Part shown: in pieces, positions 14,861-23,480 of the stretch
How positions within the stretch are numbered: the stretch's first letter is position 1
Layout of the letters: every line of letters begins with the position of its first letter
Origin: Thalassotalea litorea
GTDB taxonomy: Bacteria; Pseudomonadota; Gammaproteobacteria; Enterobacterales; Alteromonadaceae
Length of the DNA: 64,000 bases
Assembly (NCBI RefSeq): GCF_005843925.1
Contig: NZ_VCBC01000017.1
Span: 1-64,000 of the forward strand
Reading direction: 5' to 3'
Position numbers and translations under genes: made by a program
The notes under the pieces: generated by a model
Databases searched by the model: none
What the model was told of the DNA's origin: nothing
The model's input: only the letters and a program-made list of their open reading frames with translations

Positions 14861-17430
14861 TATTGTGTTTCCCTACTGCTACTGACCCCATCATTTGGCA
14901 TCAACGCATCCCGCATCAAAGGAGTACGAGGATAAAAGGATTGTTGTTGAAACAAGCTTTTACTTTGCACCGGGATCATTCGATACAATTGACGGTTTAG
15001 ACGATCCCAGCATTGAAGACATTGTGGCGGTGTGAATGATCTGTGACTCAACAGTTGCTGGGTCATTGCAACATAGTCGATAAGCTCGGGATGTTGTCCT
15101 AGCCTGTCATTCAATACTGCTTGCAAAGCCACTAACACTTGCTCGCTTTGCGTTGACCAGGAATTCGCCTCTAAACCCTGCATTTGCAGATACAAACGTA
15201 AAACCGGGTGCGATGCATCTTCGACATCCTGCTGCTCTTGCCGCTGTTTAATGTCGCTCAAATCCCCTTGGTAACGACGCTCTTCGCTGACTGGCGGCGG
15301 TTCAAAGCCTAGTCGTTTTACGTAGATTCGGTCTGCTTTTTGCGCCCGGGTTAAATAGCTGAGTGCCTGCTCTTCAAACGGTAAGGCTTTACTCGGTTGA
15401 TGAAGCATTAATTCCAGTTCCGCCTGCCACATAAATGACAATGCCATTTTCATTAATGCTTTGGGATCTTGAGCGGTACTGACGCCAACATCCACATCTT
15501 CATGGGCATGGCCAAAGGTATCAATTATCTGTTGAGCTCCGGATAAATCTCGGGAGGGTTGTAAGCCACCATCATCGTGGGTTTCATGGCTGTGTTCACC
15601 GACTCCCTCAACCCTGTCATTTGAATGTTCAACACCCGGACCACTGAGATCAAATTGCGATTCTTTGCTATGATGTTCGTGATCTTCATGCGAGTCTTTT
15701 TCTTCTCTGTCGCTTTCCGGTGCCGAGTCGTCACCACTTGCGGAAAAACCCTCATTCTCATCACCAAGATATTGGCCATATTTAAGCTTTAGATCCCCTT
15801 GAGAAAAGCCAAGCTGTTTCGAGGTCTGATTAAACTCATTGACGGACAGTAAACGTTTATCGGCGATAAGTTGCCGGGTTTCGATGATAATTTGCCGCTG
15901 ACTTTTAAAATATTCCGGCAGTAAATCCAATACCATGCCGTCGGCCAGGATAACCTGACTATCTTCGTCGAGCCACCGAATAATGTAGGTTCGGGAACGA
16001 CTTTGCTGCGCCTTAGGCTCGCGGTTATCGGCGGCAATGATGGTAAAATAAAGCTCATCACCTGGCTCCATAGATAGCGCATCTAAATCGAATACCTTAA
16101 GTAGTTGATAGCGATTGTTTTCCGCTGTGATATCCTGCTGTTCTGTGGTGGTTGCACGGGTGTTTTGACCAATCTGTAACGCTTTGATCTGGTCAAATTC
16201 AAGTTTAGAATCGCGAAATTTTACCGCTTCACCACTCCCCTTTGCCACAGATGCTAATATGTGCGCATCCTGCAAACCATGATCATCAAACACTTGCGCC
16301 TGCAGACTCACTCGCGGCGAAGCGTTTTTATCAAGCCGGGTAATGGTATTTTGCGGGGTAATAATACGAATTTCTGGCGGCCGATCGATGAACACTTGTA
16401 TTGTATAAGCGCTGTCGGAAATCAAGGTTTCGGTGATTGCGGGCTCTGCGGCTTGCTGTAGCTGTTGCTCCCGGTCGTGTTCATGGTCAACAGCTTTGTC
16501 GTTACTTTCCACAACAAAGCTATAGGTCGACGTCTGGCTAACATCATAAATAAGTTCATAGCGTCCGGTTACCTGCTTGGTCATCGGCATGGTTTTACCA
16601 TCACTAAACGTTACTGAGACATTATCGACCGGTTGATTTAATTCCAATGTCCACGTCACTTTCGAACCCGAAACCGCCCGTATCTCTGACGAGTCGCTTT
16701 TATACTCTGCGATGCCGGTATACGCAGGCGGCGTCACCGTAATGGCAAGATTAACAACCGTGATTTTGCCATAGCGCTGTTTCGTTCCCTGTTCAGCACC
16801 TTGTTTAACACTGGGTTCAAATGTTGGCCGCGACAACAAATGAGTTTGCCAATAATGACCAAAACTCAACAACAAGATAAGCACGGCTAACCAGACGAAC
16901 TGATTCGGTTTCGGATGATTAAAACGCCGAGGAAGTATTACAGCATTCGGGCAATTTAATAAATCACTGACCAATCCCACCGTGCGCTGTTTTTGTAACC
17001 TTTGTACCGGATTTAATTGTTCGGTCGGACGGGTGAGTAAATCACTACTGTGGTTCAGATAGGGATATTGATGGTCGAGATAGTCCAACCAGTTAGCAAA
17101 GGAAATTCTGCGCCAGCGCGTCTTTTTGGTCGCATAAACCAATACCGTTATCGAGAAAATCACAGCCGCGATAAGTTGCACAGCCGAACTGGCATCTGCC
17201 CGGTTCATCACGGCAGGCAACCAGTGAACGAGCAGGTTTACGGTTAAGTACATTGCGACACCGCATAGTGCCGCAAAAAAGAGCATTAAATACAAGCGTT
17301 GGCGCCTGAAACGACGCAACAGCAAGGCGACATTACCACAATCTCTACAGGATAAATCGCTGAGTCGATGGAGATGGTCCTGATCAAGATCGCCCCCCCG
17401 CCAATAATCAAAAACATTAGGAGGATTCAT
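14860..17430 (-). CDS. DUF4175-like membrane protein
   Basis: Large protein of about 856 residues. Three membrane helices lie near the N-terminus (about residues 42-65, 80-98 and 187-205), followed by a long periplasmic part with beta domains and then helical segments. The pattern fits the DUF4175 family of MoxR-linked clusters. Around residues 570-635 there is a low-complexity linker very rich in His, Asp and Glu (for example DSHEDHEHHSKES), which could bind metal. The start at 17430 is set by GGAGG six bases upstream. It overlaps the end of the BatA-like gene by 14 bases and the next gene by one. Confidence 0.7.
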   Translation of the reverse strand: MNPPNVFDYWRGGDLDQDHLHRLSDLSCRDCGNVALLLRRFRRQRLYLMLFFAALCGVAMYLTVNLLVHWLPAVMNRADASSAVQLIAAVIFSITVLVYATKKTRWRRISFANWLDYLDHQYPYLNHSSDLLTRPTEQLNPVQRLQKQRTVGLVSDLLNCPNAVILPRRFNHPKPNQFVWLAVLILLLSFGHYWQTHLLSRPTFEPSVKQGAEQGTKQRYGKITVVNLAITVTPPAYTGIAEYKSDSSEIRAVSGSKVTWTLELNQPVDNVSVTFSDGKTMPMTKQVTGRYELIYDVSQTSTYSFVVESNDKAVDHEHDREQQLQQAAEPAITETLISDSAYTIQVFIDRPPEIRIITPQNTITRLDKNASPRVSLQAQVFDDHGLQDAHILASVAKGSGEAVKFRDSKLEFDQIKALQIGQNTRATTTEQQDITAENNRYQLLKVFDLDALSMEPGDELYFTIIAADNREPKAQQSRSRTYIIRWLDEDSQVILADGMVLDLLPEYFKSQRQIIIETRQLIADKRLLSVNEFNQTSKQLGFSQGDLKLKYGQYLGDENEGFSASGDDSAPESDREEKDSHEDHEHHSKESQFDLSGPGVEHSNDRVEGVGEHSHETHDDGGLQPSRDLSGAQQIIDTFGHAHEDVDVGVSTAQDPKALMKMALSFMWQAELELMLHQPSKALPFEEQALSYLTRAQKADRIYVKRLGFEPPPVSEERRYQGDLSDIKQRQEQQDVEDASHPVLRLYLQMQGLEANSWSTQSEQVLVALQAVLNDRLGQHPELIDYVAMTQQLLSHRSFTPPQCLQCWDRLNRQLYRMIPVQSKSLFQQQSFYPRTPLMRDALMPNDGVSSSRETQ

Positions 17431-19276
17431 CAACACCCTCCTCCTTCTGTGACCGGGCACCATAACGTTGTTTACCCGCCGAACCTGATGGCCGACCCCA
17501 TTCGCTTAACCAACGCTCGGCGATAAATACCAGGCAGAAAAGGATGGCCAACAAAGACTGCGAATTCCGAAAATTTTCTTGTTGTACATCATTGAGCTGC
17601 TGACTTTGTTTTTTCGCCACCGCCTTTGCGAGTGTGACATCCTCAGTTGTTTGTGCTGTTTGATCCGTTCTTACTTGCTGGCGGATAAGGGCATGTGATA
17701 ACAGATAATTTTGATTAAAGCCTGCCTCGATGCCATTGCTGAATAGCCAAACATACAATAAATGTGGCAGTTGCCTTTGCTCGAGTAGATCCGACCATTG
17801 TCTGTCAAAGCGGGTATTGAGTTGCCATAGCGTCACTTGACGATGATCGGACTTTATGGTGTTTTCTTGTTGGCGCTTTAAGGCTTGATCATAAAAGTCA
17901 GGCTCCTGCGAGTTATCTTCAGACGTATACTCCTGAGCGGCCTGTTGTTGAGAAGCCTGCTGTTGAGAAGCATACAGCGCTGCACTGTCAGTAATTTCGA
18001 TCCTGCGCTTTAACAGCACGGGTTGTTGACCGCGGTTTGCCAAGGCATGTTGCCAAACCGTCTCTTGCCATATTGTAGTGAAATCAGCACCTTGGTAATC
18101 CGCTCGTTTGGTTTTGGTGGTTGCGGGCAGATATTTTAATACGTTGACTGGCTCTAACAACAAACCTGCAGCATTCGCAGACTGTTGTGGTAAATCCACG
18201 GTGCCCGTGGTTGGCGCGTGCCAATTGATTGCATGCTGTATTGAACTTTCACTGAACACAACCCCATTATCCGGCATCGCCGCCACAATACGTTCAATGT
18301 TTGGATTATTATCCGTAAGCGCCGGTAAGTAAAAAACACCGTTTAAATCCGCCAAAGACCGGCTAAGCAAGCCTTTGTCTGTCGCTGGCATGGACGGGAA
18401 AACCTCGGTGTCTAACGCTCTGCTCACGGCGATATCCGCTATCTTGGATGCGCTGATGCGTGCCATTGCCCTTTGTAATTGCATGGCATCTTGCTCGCGC
18501 GAAACATGGGCAATAATCAACACCTTGGCTTGCGGTGGCGAATTTTTCGATAACCATGACGCTGGCAATGATTGGCTTTTTGGAAAATGAAAGTTCAGCT
18601 GTTGATAATGTTTAATGGATGGCTGTTCACCTAGGTAGTAAGCTAGTTGGCGTGTGGCGTAAACATCAAGGTGTTTATCAATAAAGGAAATATTTTCCTG
18701 AGCATGAATGTACTCAAAAAAGTTGTCAATTCCCTGCCAGTCATTTGCCGCAATTACGCCATGAGCATCACTCGAAGTTACGATTTCGAGTAATGATTTT
18801 GCGTCATCGCTTGACGATTTTGCGCTGATAATTTTTTCATAAAGCTCATCGGTGAATTCTGGGTAGTTAGGCAACAACAGCAAAGATTGAACATTTTTAT
18901 CACTCGAGTTAACAAGTTTGCTCAGCTCTTCACGATTTGCCGATTGTAAGTACCCCATACTCACCAGCTTAATTCGTGAGGTATTTAAATTGGTGGTGGC
19001 AAAGTTTGTAAAAAACGCCCCTGCGATCAATAAAACGCTGAGCAGTAGCAAACATGATCGCAACCAGAACAGGCGTTTTTCCTGCAATTGTATTTGGGTT
19101 GTGGCCATGGGTTTGGTATCGGGTAACAAATCCAGCAAAGCAAACGCTCGTGTTTGTGGTTTTTGTTGCGTAAACCAATGGATATACACCACGATTGCCA
19201 GTGCCAGTAAGCCCAGCATAAGTGCAGGAAAGTAGAAATTAATCAATGCCGAAGAAAACAAAGCCAGTATCGTCAT
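17417..19276 (-). CDS. BatA-like membrane protein
   Basis: Protein of 619 residues. It starts with the BatA N-terminal domain (LINFYFPALMLGLLALAIVV, then QQKPQTRAFALLDLLP), which contains two membrane helices. The large middle part is periplasmic and has no visible DxSxS metal site, so it is not a complete von Willebrand A protein. A Gln/Ala-rich stretch (QQQASQQQAAQ) lies near residue 445. A final helix near residue 580 anchors the C-terminus. AAGGG precedes the ATG. It lies nine bases after the DUF58 gene and overlaps the DUF4175 gene. Confidence 0.75.
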   Translation of the reverse strand: MTILALFSSALINFYFPALMLGLLALAIVVYIHWFTQQKPQTRAFALLDLLPDTKPMATTQIQLQEKRLFWLRSCLLLLSVLLIAGAFFTNFATTNLNTSRIKLVSMGYLQSANREELSKLVNSSDKNVQSLLLLPNYPEFTDELYEKIISAKSSSDDAKSLLEIVTSSDAHGVIAANDWQGIDNFFEYIHAQENISFIDKHLDVYATRQLAYYLGEQPSIKHYQQLNFHFPKSQSLPASWLSKNSPPQAKVLIIAHVSREQDAMQLQRAMARISASKIADIAVSRALDTEVFPSMPATDKGLLSRSLADLNGVFYLPALTDNNPNIERIVAAMPDNGVVFSESSIQHAINWHAPTTGTVDLPQQSANAAGLLLEPVNVLKYLPATTKTKRADYQGADFTTIWQETVWQHALANRGQQPVLLKRRIEITDSAALYASQQQASQQQAAQEYTSEDNSQEPDFYDQALKRQQENTIKSDHRQVTLWQLNTRFDRQWSDLLEQRQLPHLLYVWLFSNGIEAGFNQNYLLSHALIRQQVRTDQTAQTTEDVTLAKAVAKKQSQQLNDVQQENFRNSQSLLAILFCLVFIAERWLSEWGRPSGSAGKQRYGARSQKEEGVDESS

Positions 19277-19285
19277 CAGGCCCTT

Positions 19286-20230
19286 CTATCTCATTTTCAT
19301 GCGGTTGGTTAAAAATTGACGCAGACTGTGATCCAGCGGTTGTTCAATAAAACAGGCTTGAAAGCTGACCCCAGCGTTTAGCAATCGAGTTTGAACTTGC
19401 TTAAGGTATGCTCGCCGGTTTGATAGATATTGCTGCTTTACCTGATCACCATTTAGCACTTTATCTCGTCCGGTTTCGGGATCCACAAATCGTATTAAGC
19501 CCTGGTAATCAAATTCTGACTCTGCCTGGGATTGTAATTGAAACACCACCACTTCCCGGTGTCTGCCAACCAGGCTTTCGATAAACTCGATAATCTCATT
19601 ATTTTGCTGGGCAAAGTCGGTGATCACAATGATCATATTGGCACCGATAATAGCGCCACTATCATGATGCCATTGCAATGGAAGATGCCCTGCGCATTGG
19701 CTTTGTTCTAAGGCGATCAGCACCCGTTGTAAATGCCTCTGAGTATTTGCCATCCCTGTATGGCGCTGCTGCTCGGAGTTACACACCGACAGCGCGATGC
19801 TATCCCCTTGTTGGTGTGCCAGGTAGGCCAGTGTCGCAGTCAAAAATTTTGCATACAGGTGTTTGCTAAGACCCGTTTGAAATGGCTTGGATGGTTGCGT
19901 TGCAGCAGTTGCGAACCGTGAGTTTGCGGTTTTTTCCACCGGCCCCGTCATTGACATCGATGCACTGGCATCAACGATAAAATGGATTTTAATGTCAGAC
20001 TCCCGTTCGGCCTGACGAACAAAATACTTATCCGAACGGGCAAACAGTTTCCAGTCTAATTTTGCTAAATCATCGCCCGGTTCATAGGCACGATACTGAT
20101 TAAATTCGATGCCATTTCCCCGTAAGACACTGGCATGTTCTCCCTGCAGATAGCCTGTAGCAAGGCGCTTGGCGATTAACGGCAAATCACCAAGTTCAGC
20201 AAGAGTTTGAGGATCCAGAAAATGCGACAT
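19286..20230 (-). CDS. DUF58 protein with von Willebrand A-like fold
   Basis: Protein of 314 residues of the DUF58 family, partner of MoxR ATPases. The family hallmark GNGIEFNQYRAYEPGDDLAKLDW is near residues 40-62 and RSDKYFVRQAERE follows. A MIDAS-like metal site is visible in FIVDASASMSM (DxSxS) at about residue 90, as in von Willebrand A domains, and Asp in VITDFAQQ at about 203. No membrane helix is present. In known MoxR systems such proteins are loaded or remodelled by the ATPase to activate enzymes or build surface structures. Nine bases separate it from both neighbours. Confidence 0.87.
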   Translation of the reverse strand: MSHFLDPQTLAELGDLPLIAKRLATGYLQGEHASVLRGNGIEFNQYRAYEPGDDLAKLDWKLFARSDKYFVRQAERESDIKIHFIVDASASMSMTGPVEKTANSRFATAATQPSKPFQTGLSKHLYAKFLTATLAYLAHQQGDSIALSVCNSEQQRHTGMANTQRHLQRVLIALEQSQCAGHLPLQWHHDSGAIIGANMIIVITDFAQQNNEIIEFIESLVGRHREVVVFQLQSQAESEFDYQGLIRFVDPETGRDKVLNGDQVKQQYLSNRRAYLKQVQTRLLNAGVSFQACFIEQPLDHSLRQFLTNRMKMR

Positions 20231-20239
20231 AAATGGCGT

Positions 20240-21268
20240 TTAGCTCAATACCGACGCGGGGATCTGGGTGTCTTCCAGCAATTCGTGAATAATGTCATCG
20301 GTTGTTACTTGTTGTGCTTCCGCCTGAAAATTTAACACTAAACGGTGTCGTAATACGGGATAAGCAATAGCCCTTACATCATCTAAGCTGACAGAAAATT
20401 CACCGCGCAATAACGCGTGAGCTTTGGCACATAAGATCAACGCCTGACTTGCTCTTGGCCCTGCCCCCCAACTGACAAATTGCTGAACCTTGGCGAGTTT
20501 GGAAACCTGAGGCCGACTTGCCTGAACCAAAGACGCGCCATAAGCCAGTAACGAATCCGAGATATTCACGGCCCGGGTTACCGCCTGCAACAATAAGATT
20601 TCCTGTTGATTTATCACTGATTCCACTCGACCGCTCTGGGTCGCAGTGGTGCGTTTTAAAATTTCAATTTCTTCTGCAAAGCTTGGATAGACAACCCTTA
20701 CAAAGAGTAAGAATCGATCCAATTGTGCTTCAGGTAAACTATAGGTTCCCGCCTGCTCAACCGGATTTTGAGTGGCCAGTACAAAGAAGGGTTGTGGCAG
20801 TTCATATTGCTTACCTGCAAATGAAATACTGCGTTCCTGCATGGCTTCGAGTAATGCCGACTGAGTTTTCGGAGGCGTTCGGTTAATTTCGTCCGCCAGT
20901 AAGATTTGCGTAAACACCGGGCCTTGTTGAAACTTAAAAAACCGATCGCCACTGGCATGATCGGTTTCAAGGATCTCCGTACCAATAATATCCGATGGCA
21001 TTAAATCCGGGGTAAATTGGACTCGATTAAAATCCAGATCCATGGTTTTCGCTAACGTTGAAATCATTAAGGTTTTCGCCAGTCCAGGCACCCCCTCAAG
21101 CAAACAATGCCCCTGCGCCAGCAAAGCAATAAGAATTTGGTCAATCACCTCATGCTGGCCGACAATCACATTGCCCAATTGTTGCTTTAAAAGGTTGAGC
21201 TTTTCGAGAGTCTGATTTATTTGCTGTTCGTTAACATCGTTGAGCAAATTGCCCATTTCAATACTCAT
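20240..21268 (-). CDS. MoxR-family AAA ATPase
   Basis: ATPase of 342 residues, chaperone-like. Walker A is GVPGLAKTL at about residue 58, Walker B is LLADEINRTPPKTQSALLEAM at about 122-142, sensor 1 is LATQNPVEQAG and sensor 2 is near RASQALI. The Ala in the Walker A loop (GLAKT) is normal for MoxR. AGGAATCAG precedes the ATG. It is directly followed by DUF58 and the membrane components, the usual order of such clusters. It would use ATP to change the state of the DUF58 protein or its client. Confidence 0.92.
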   Translation of the reverse strand: MSIEMGNLLNDVNEQQINQTLEKLNLLKQQLGNVIVGQHEVIDQILIALLAQGHCLLEGVPGLAKTLMISTLAKTMDLDFNRVQFTPDLMPSDIIGTEILETDHASGDRFFKFQQGPVFTQILLADEINRTPPKTQSALLEAMQERSISFAGKQYELPQPFFVLATQNPVEQAGTYSLPEAQLDRFLLFVRVVYPSFAEEIEILKRTTATQSGRVESVINQQEILLLQAVTRAVNISDSLLAYGASLVQASRPQVSKLAKVQQFVSWGAGPRASQALILCAKAHALLRGEFSVSLDDVRAIAYPVLRHRLVLNFQAEAQQVTTDDIIHELLEDTQIPASVLS

Positions 21269-21342
21269 TCTGATTCCTGTTATTTTCGTTTCATAAAAAT
21301 GACGCGATTTTATGGTGTAAACACGGCTCGAAGTCGTTGTGA

Positions 21343-22047
21343 CTATGCAGTCATGGCATACATAACGATATTTACCGCAAATTTGGTATTATCGACGCGA
21401 AGCCAACGCTTATTGCGAAAGTCGTAATCCCACTCGCAACCAAAATCTTTGTTGGAATATAAAACCCCGATGCGACCATTTATGACAATGGCCTTTAGAT
21501 AATTGTGAACCAGATCGTCTCCCCAGCCATTAAGCTCCACGGAAGTTCGAGGGGGACCATCAAATTCAAAAAAACTTCGATAAATCGGGTGATCATTGGC
21601 AATTTTTTGTAATGCTTCGGGACCGAATAACTGCGCCATTTGTCGTTCAAAGCTGCGGGCAAACATGCCATCTATGTCATGATTACAATCGTCCACAAAA
21701 ACAAACCCACCCTGTTCGACATAGCGTTTAAAGTTCTCCGCCTCCTGCGGCGTAAACTGTACTAATCGATGTCCAGCCAGGTAGCAAAATGGCGACTGCA
21801 ACATTTGTGGATCCGATAATGGGATCACGCGCTCGCGGATATCGACCCGCAGACTGGTATACTCAATCAATGAATTCAATACATTCGCGGGCATCCGTTC
21901 ATCAACTTCCCAATCTCCGGATTCATAACTTAAACGAGTGAAGTAAAAGTCATAGGTGCTGGAGTCAGGATTGGCGAACAGGTTTCTAGACAACGCCATT
22001 GACGCTGCAAGAGATGAGACAGATAAAAGAAATTGTCGTTTATTCAT
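21343..22047 (-). CDS. DUF4159 protein with export signal
   Basis: Protein of 234 residues of the DUF4159 family. An N-terminal signal (MNKRQFLLSVSSLAASMAL, cleavage likely after LFA) has a KR pair and following Gln-Phe-Leu that resembles a weak Tat motif; it could equally be a Sec signal. The mature part has the family pattern: FYFTRLSYESGDWEVD, ending in a fold related to amidotransferases (VEQGGFVFVDDCNHDIDGMF), and GWGDDLVHNYL. DUF4159 proteins often sit in MoxR/BatA clusters. Start at the ATG at 22047; a TTG nine bases upstream is less likely. No clear ribosome site. Confidence 0.8.
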   Translation of the reverse strand: MNKRQFLLSVSSLAASMALSRNLFANPDSSTYDFYFTRLSYESGDWEVDERMPANVLNSLIEYTSLRVDIRERVIPLSDPQMLQSPFCYLAGHRLVQFTPQEAENFKRYVEQGGFVFVDDCNHDIDGMFARSFERQMAQLFGPEALQKIANDHPIYRSFFEFDGPPRTSVELNGWGDDLVHNYLKAIVINGRIGVLYSNKDFGCEWDYDFRNKRWLRVDNTKFAVNIVMYAMTA

Positions 22048-22106
22048 AACAGTCAAAAAGGCGCTAACCGTTCGTTAGCGCCAATTTATAATTGGTTGTT
22101 AAACCC

Positions 22107-23441
22107 TTATACCGCATCCGACAAACTTGAGAAGGTAAAGTCACGAATTTTCATTGGCGGCACCATGCTACCATTGATCCGCTGTGGCTTACCTAAGGCT
22201 TCAATGTTGTTAAGCATCACAATAGGGCTTTCGTTAAAACGGAAGTTTTTAATTGGGTACTTAATCTTGCCGTTTTCGATGTAGAAGGTGCCATCACGGG
22301 TGAGACCCGTGTATAACAACGTCTGCGGATCGAGAGAACGAATATACCAAAGACGAGTCACCAAAATACCGCGACGAGTATTTTTGATCATGTCCTCTAG
22401 CGATTCATCACCACCTTCCATAACATACGCATTCGGCTCTGGAACATAGTCATTATCACTCTTTTTCGCCCAGAATGGCGTATTCGGCATATTGGCGATA
22501 ACCCCATCTTTAATCCAGTCCATGCGTTGTAATGCATGACCATTACCAGCGAAAGGTGCAGAAGGTGCGATATCGTGTTGGGGATCCGAGTATACGTTGA
22601 CGCGTTCATCAAACATTTTCTGCCCCAGCTTGTTTTTCGGCCCTTTTTCACCTTCTTTAAGTTTGTTACTTAGGAAGCTGCGGCCTTCATCAGCACTGCG
22701 TTGGTCAAAGGCATTCATCATATTACCTAACAGACCAACACTGGCTGCCGGCTCTAATATCACCGTGTACTTGCCTGGCTCCAGCTCTTTCGCTTCGACA
22801 GAATCCATCGCTTTTTGCATGGCAATTGCCGAGGCTTGTTGGGTATCAAGTAGTTTGTAATCAGAGTAATCGCGCGTAACCCAACCGGAACCTTTACCAT
22901 CGTTGGTGCGGATGGTGACGGAGAAATCAACATTGGACGCCTGGTTATAGGCAAATAATCCTTTGTTGTTCATAATCGCACTAAAGCCCACGGTTTCTTC
23001 CAAAAATCCAGACGCGGTTAGCTTGTTTTTGATCGACGGTTGAATCGAATCATCGGCAGCTTGGGCGCGGTCTGCTGGTGTTACGTTGGCTGTGGTATCA
23101 AAAAACGTATTGGATTTAAGGTATTTTTGCTCACCAAACAGTGGCATATATTCCGGATTTTCCGGCGCCAGTTTCGCCAGCTCTTCAGATCGCTCTACGA
23201 CTTTTTGCAAAGACGCATCGTCAAATTCATTGATCGTAGCAACCCCGGTGCGCTTGCCAAATGTGGACTGTACCGCCAGTACCAGATCACTTTGCTCACC
23301 CGCCGTAGATACCGTGTTACGTGCGTAACGTATGTTACCGCCTACCTGGCCATCCAGGTTACATTCAACTTCATCGGCCTTAGAAAACCCGATGACTTTG
23401 GTTAGCAATTGTTTTGCTTTTTGTTCTGTTAAAATTGTCAT
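22107..23441 (-). CDS. TldE/PmbA-family protein
   Basis: Protein of about 444 residues of the TldD/TldE(PmbA) family, with the N-terminal alpha/beta region, the centre FSVTIRTNDGKGSGWVTRDYSD, and the C-terminal barrel with LWYIRSLDPQTLLYTGLTRDGTFYIENGKI. It has no metal-binding HExxxH, as expected for the TldE partner. In E. coli, TldD and TldE form a heterodimer that degrades unfolded peptides and matures microcin B17. No signal peptide is visible, unlike its TldD neighbour. The second ATG at 23441 has AAGGA eight bases upstream and is preferred over 23447. Confidence 0.88.
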   Translation of the reverse strand: MTILTEQKAKQLLTKVIGFSKADEVECNLDGQVGGNIRYARNTVSTAGEQSDLVLAVQSTFGKRTGVATINEFDDASLQKVVERSEELAKLAPENPEYMPLFGEQKYLKSNTFFDTTANVTPADRAQAADDSIQPSIKNKLTASGFLEETVGFSAIMNNKGLFAYNQASNVDFSVTIRTNDGKGSGWVTRDYSDYKLLDTQQASAIAMQKAMDSVEAKELEPGKYTVILEPAASVGLLGNMMNAFDQRSADEGRSFLSNKLKEGEKGPKNKLGQKMFDERVNVYSDPQHDIAPSAPFAGNGHALQRMDWIKDGVIANMPNTPFWAKKSDNDYVPEPNAYVMEGGDESLEDMIKNTRRGILVTRLWYIRSLDPQTLLYTGLTRDGTFYIENGKIKYPIKNFRFNESPIVMLNNIEALGKPQRINGSMVPPMKIRDFTFSSLSDAV

Positions 23442-23480
23442 GGACATATTCCTTACAGTAAATCGTCGTCAGGGCCGAAA

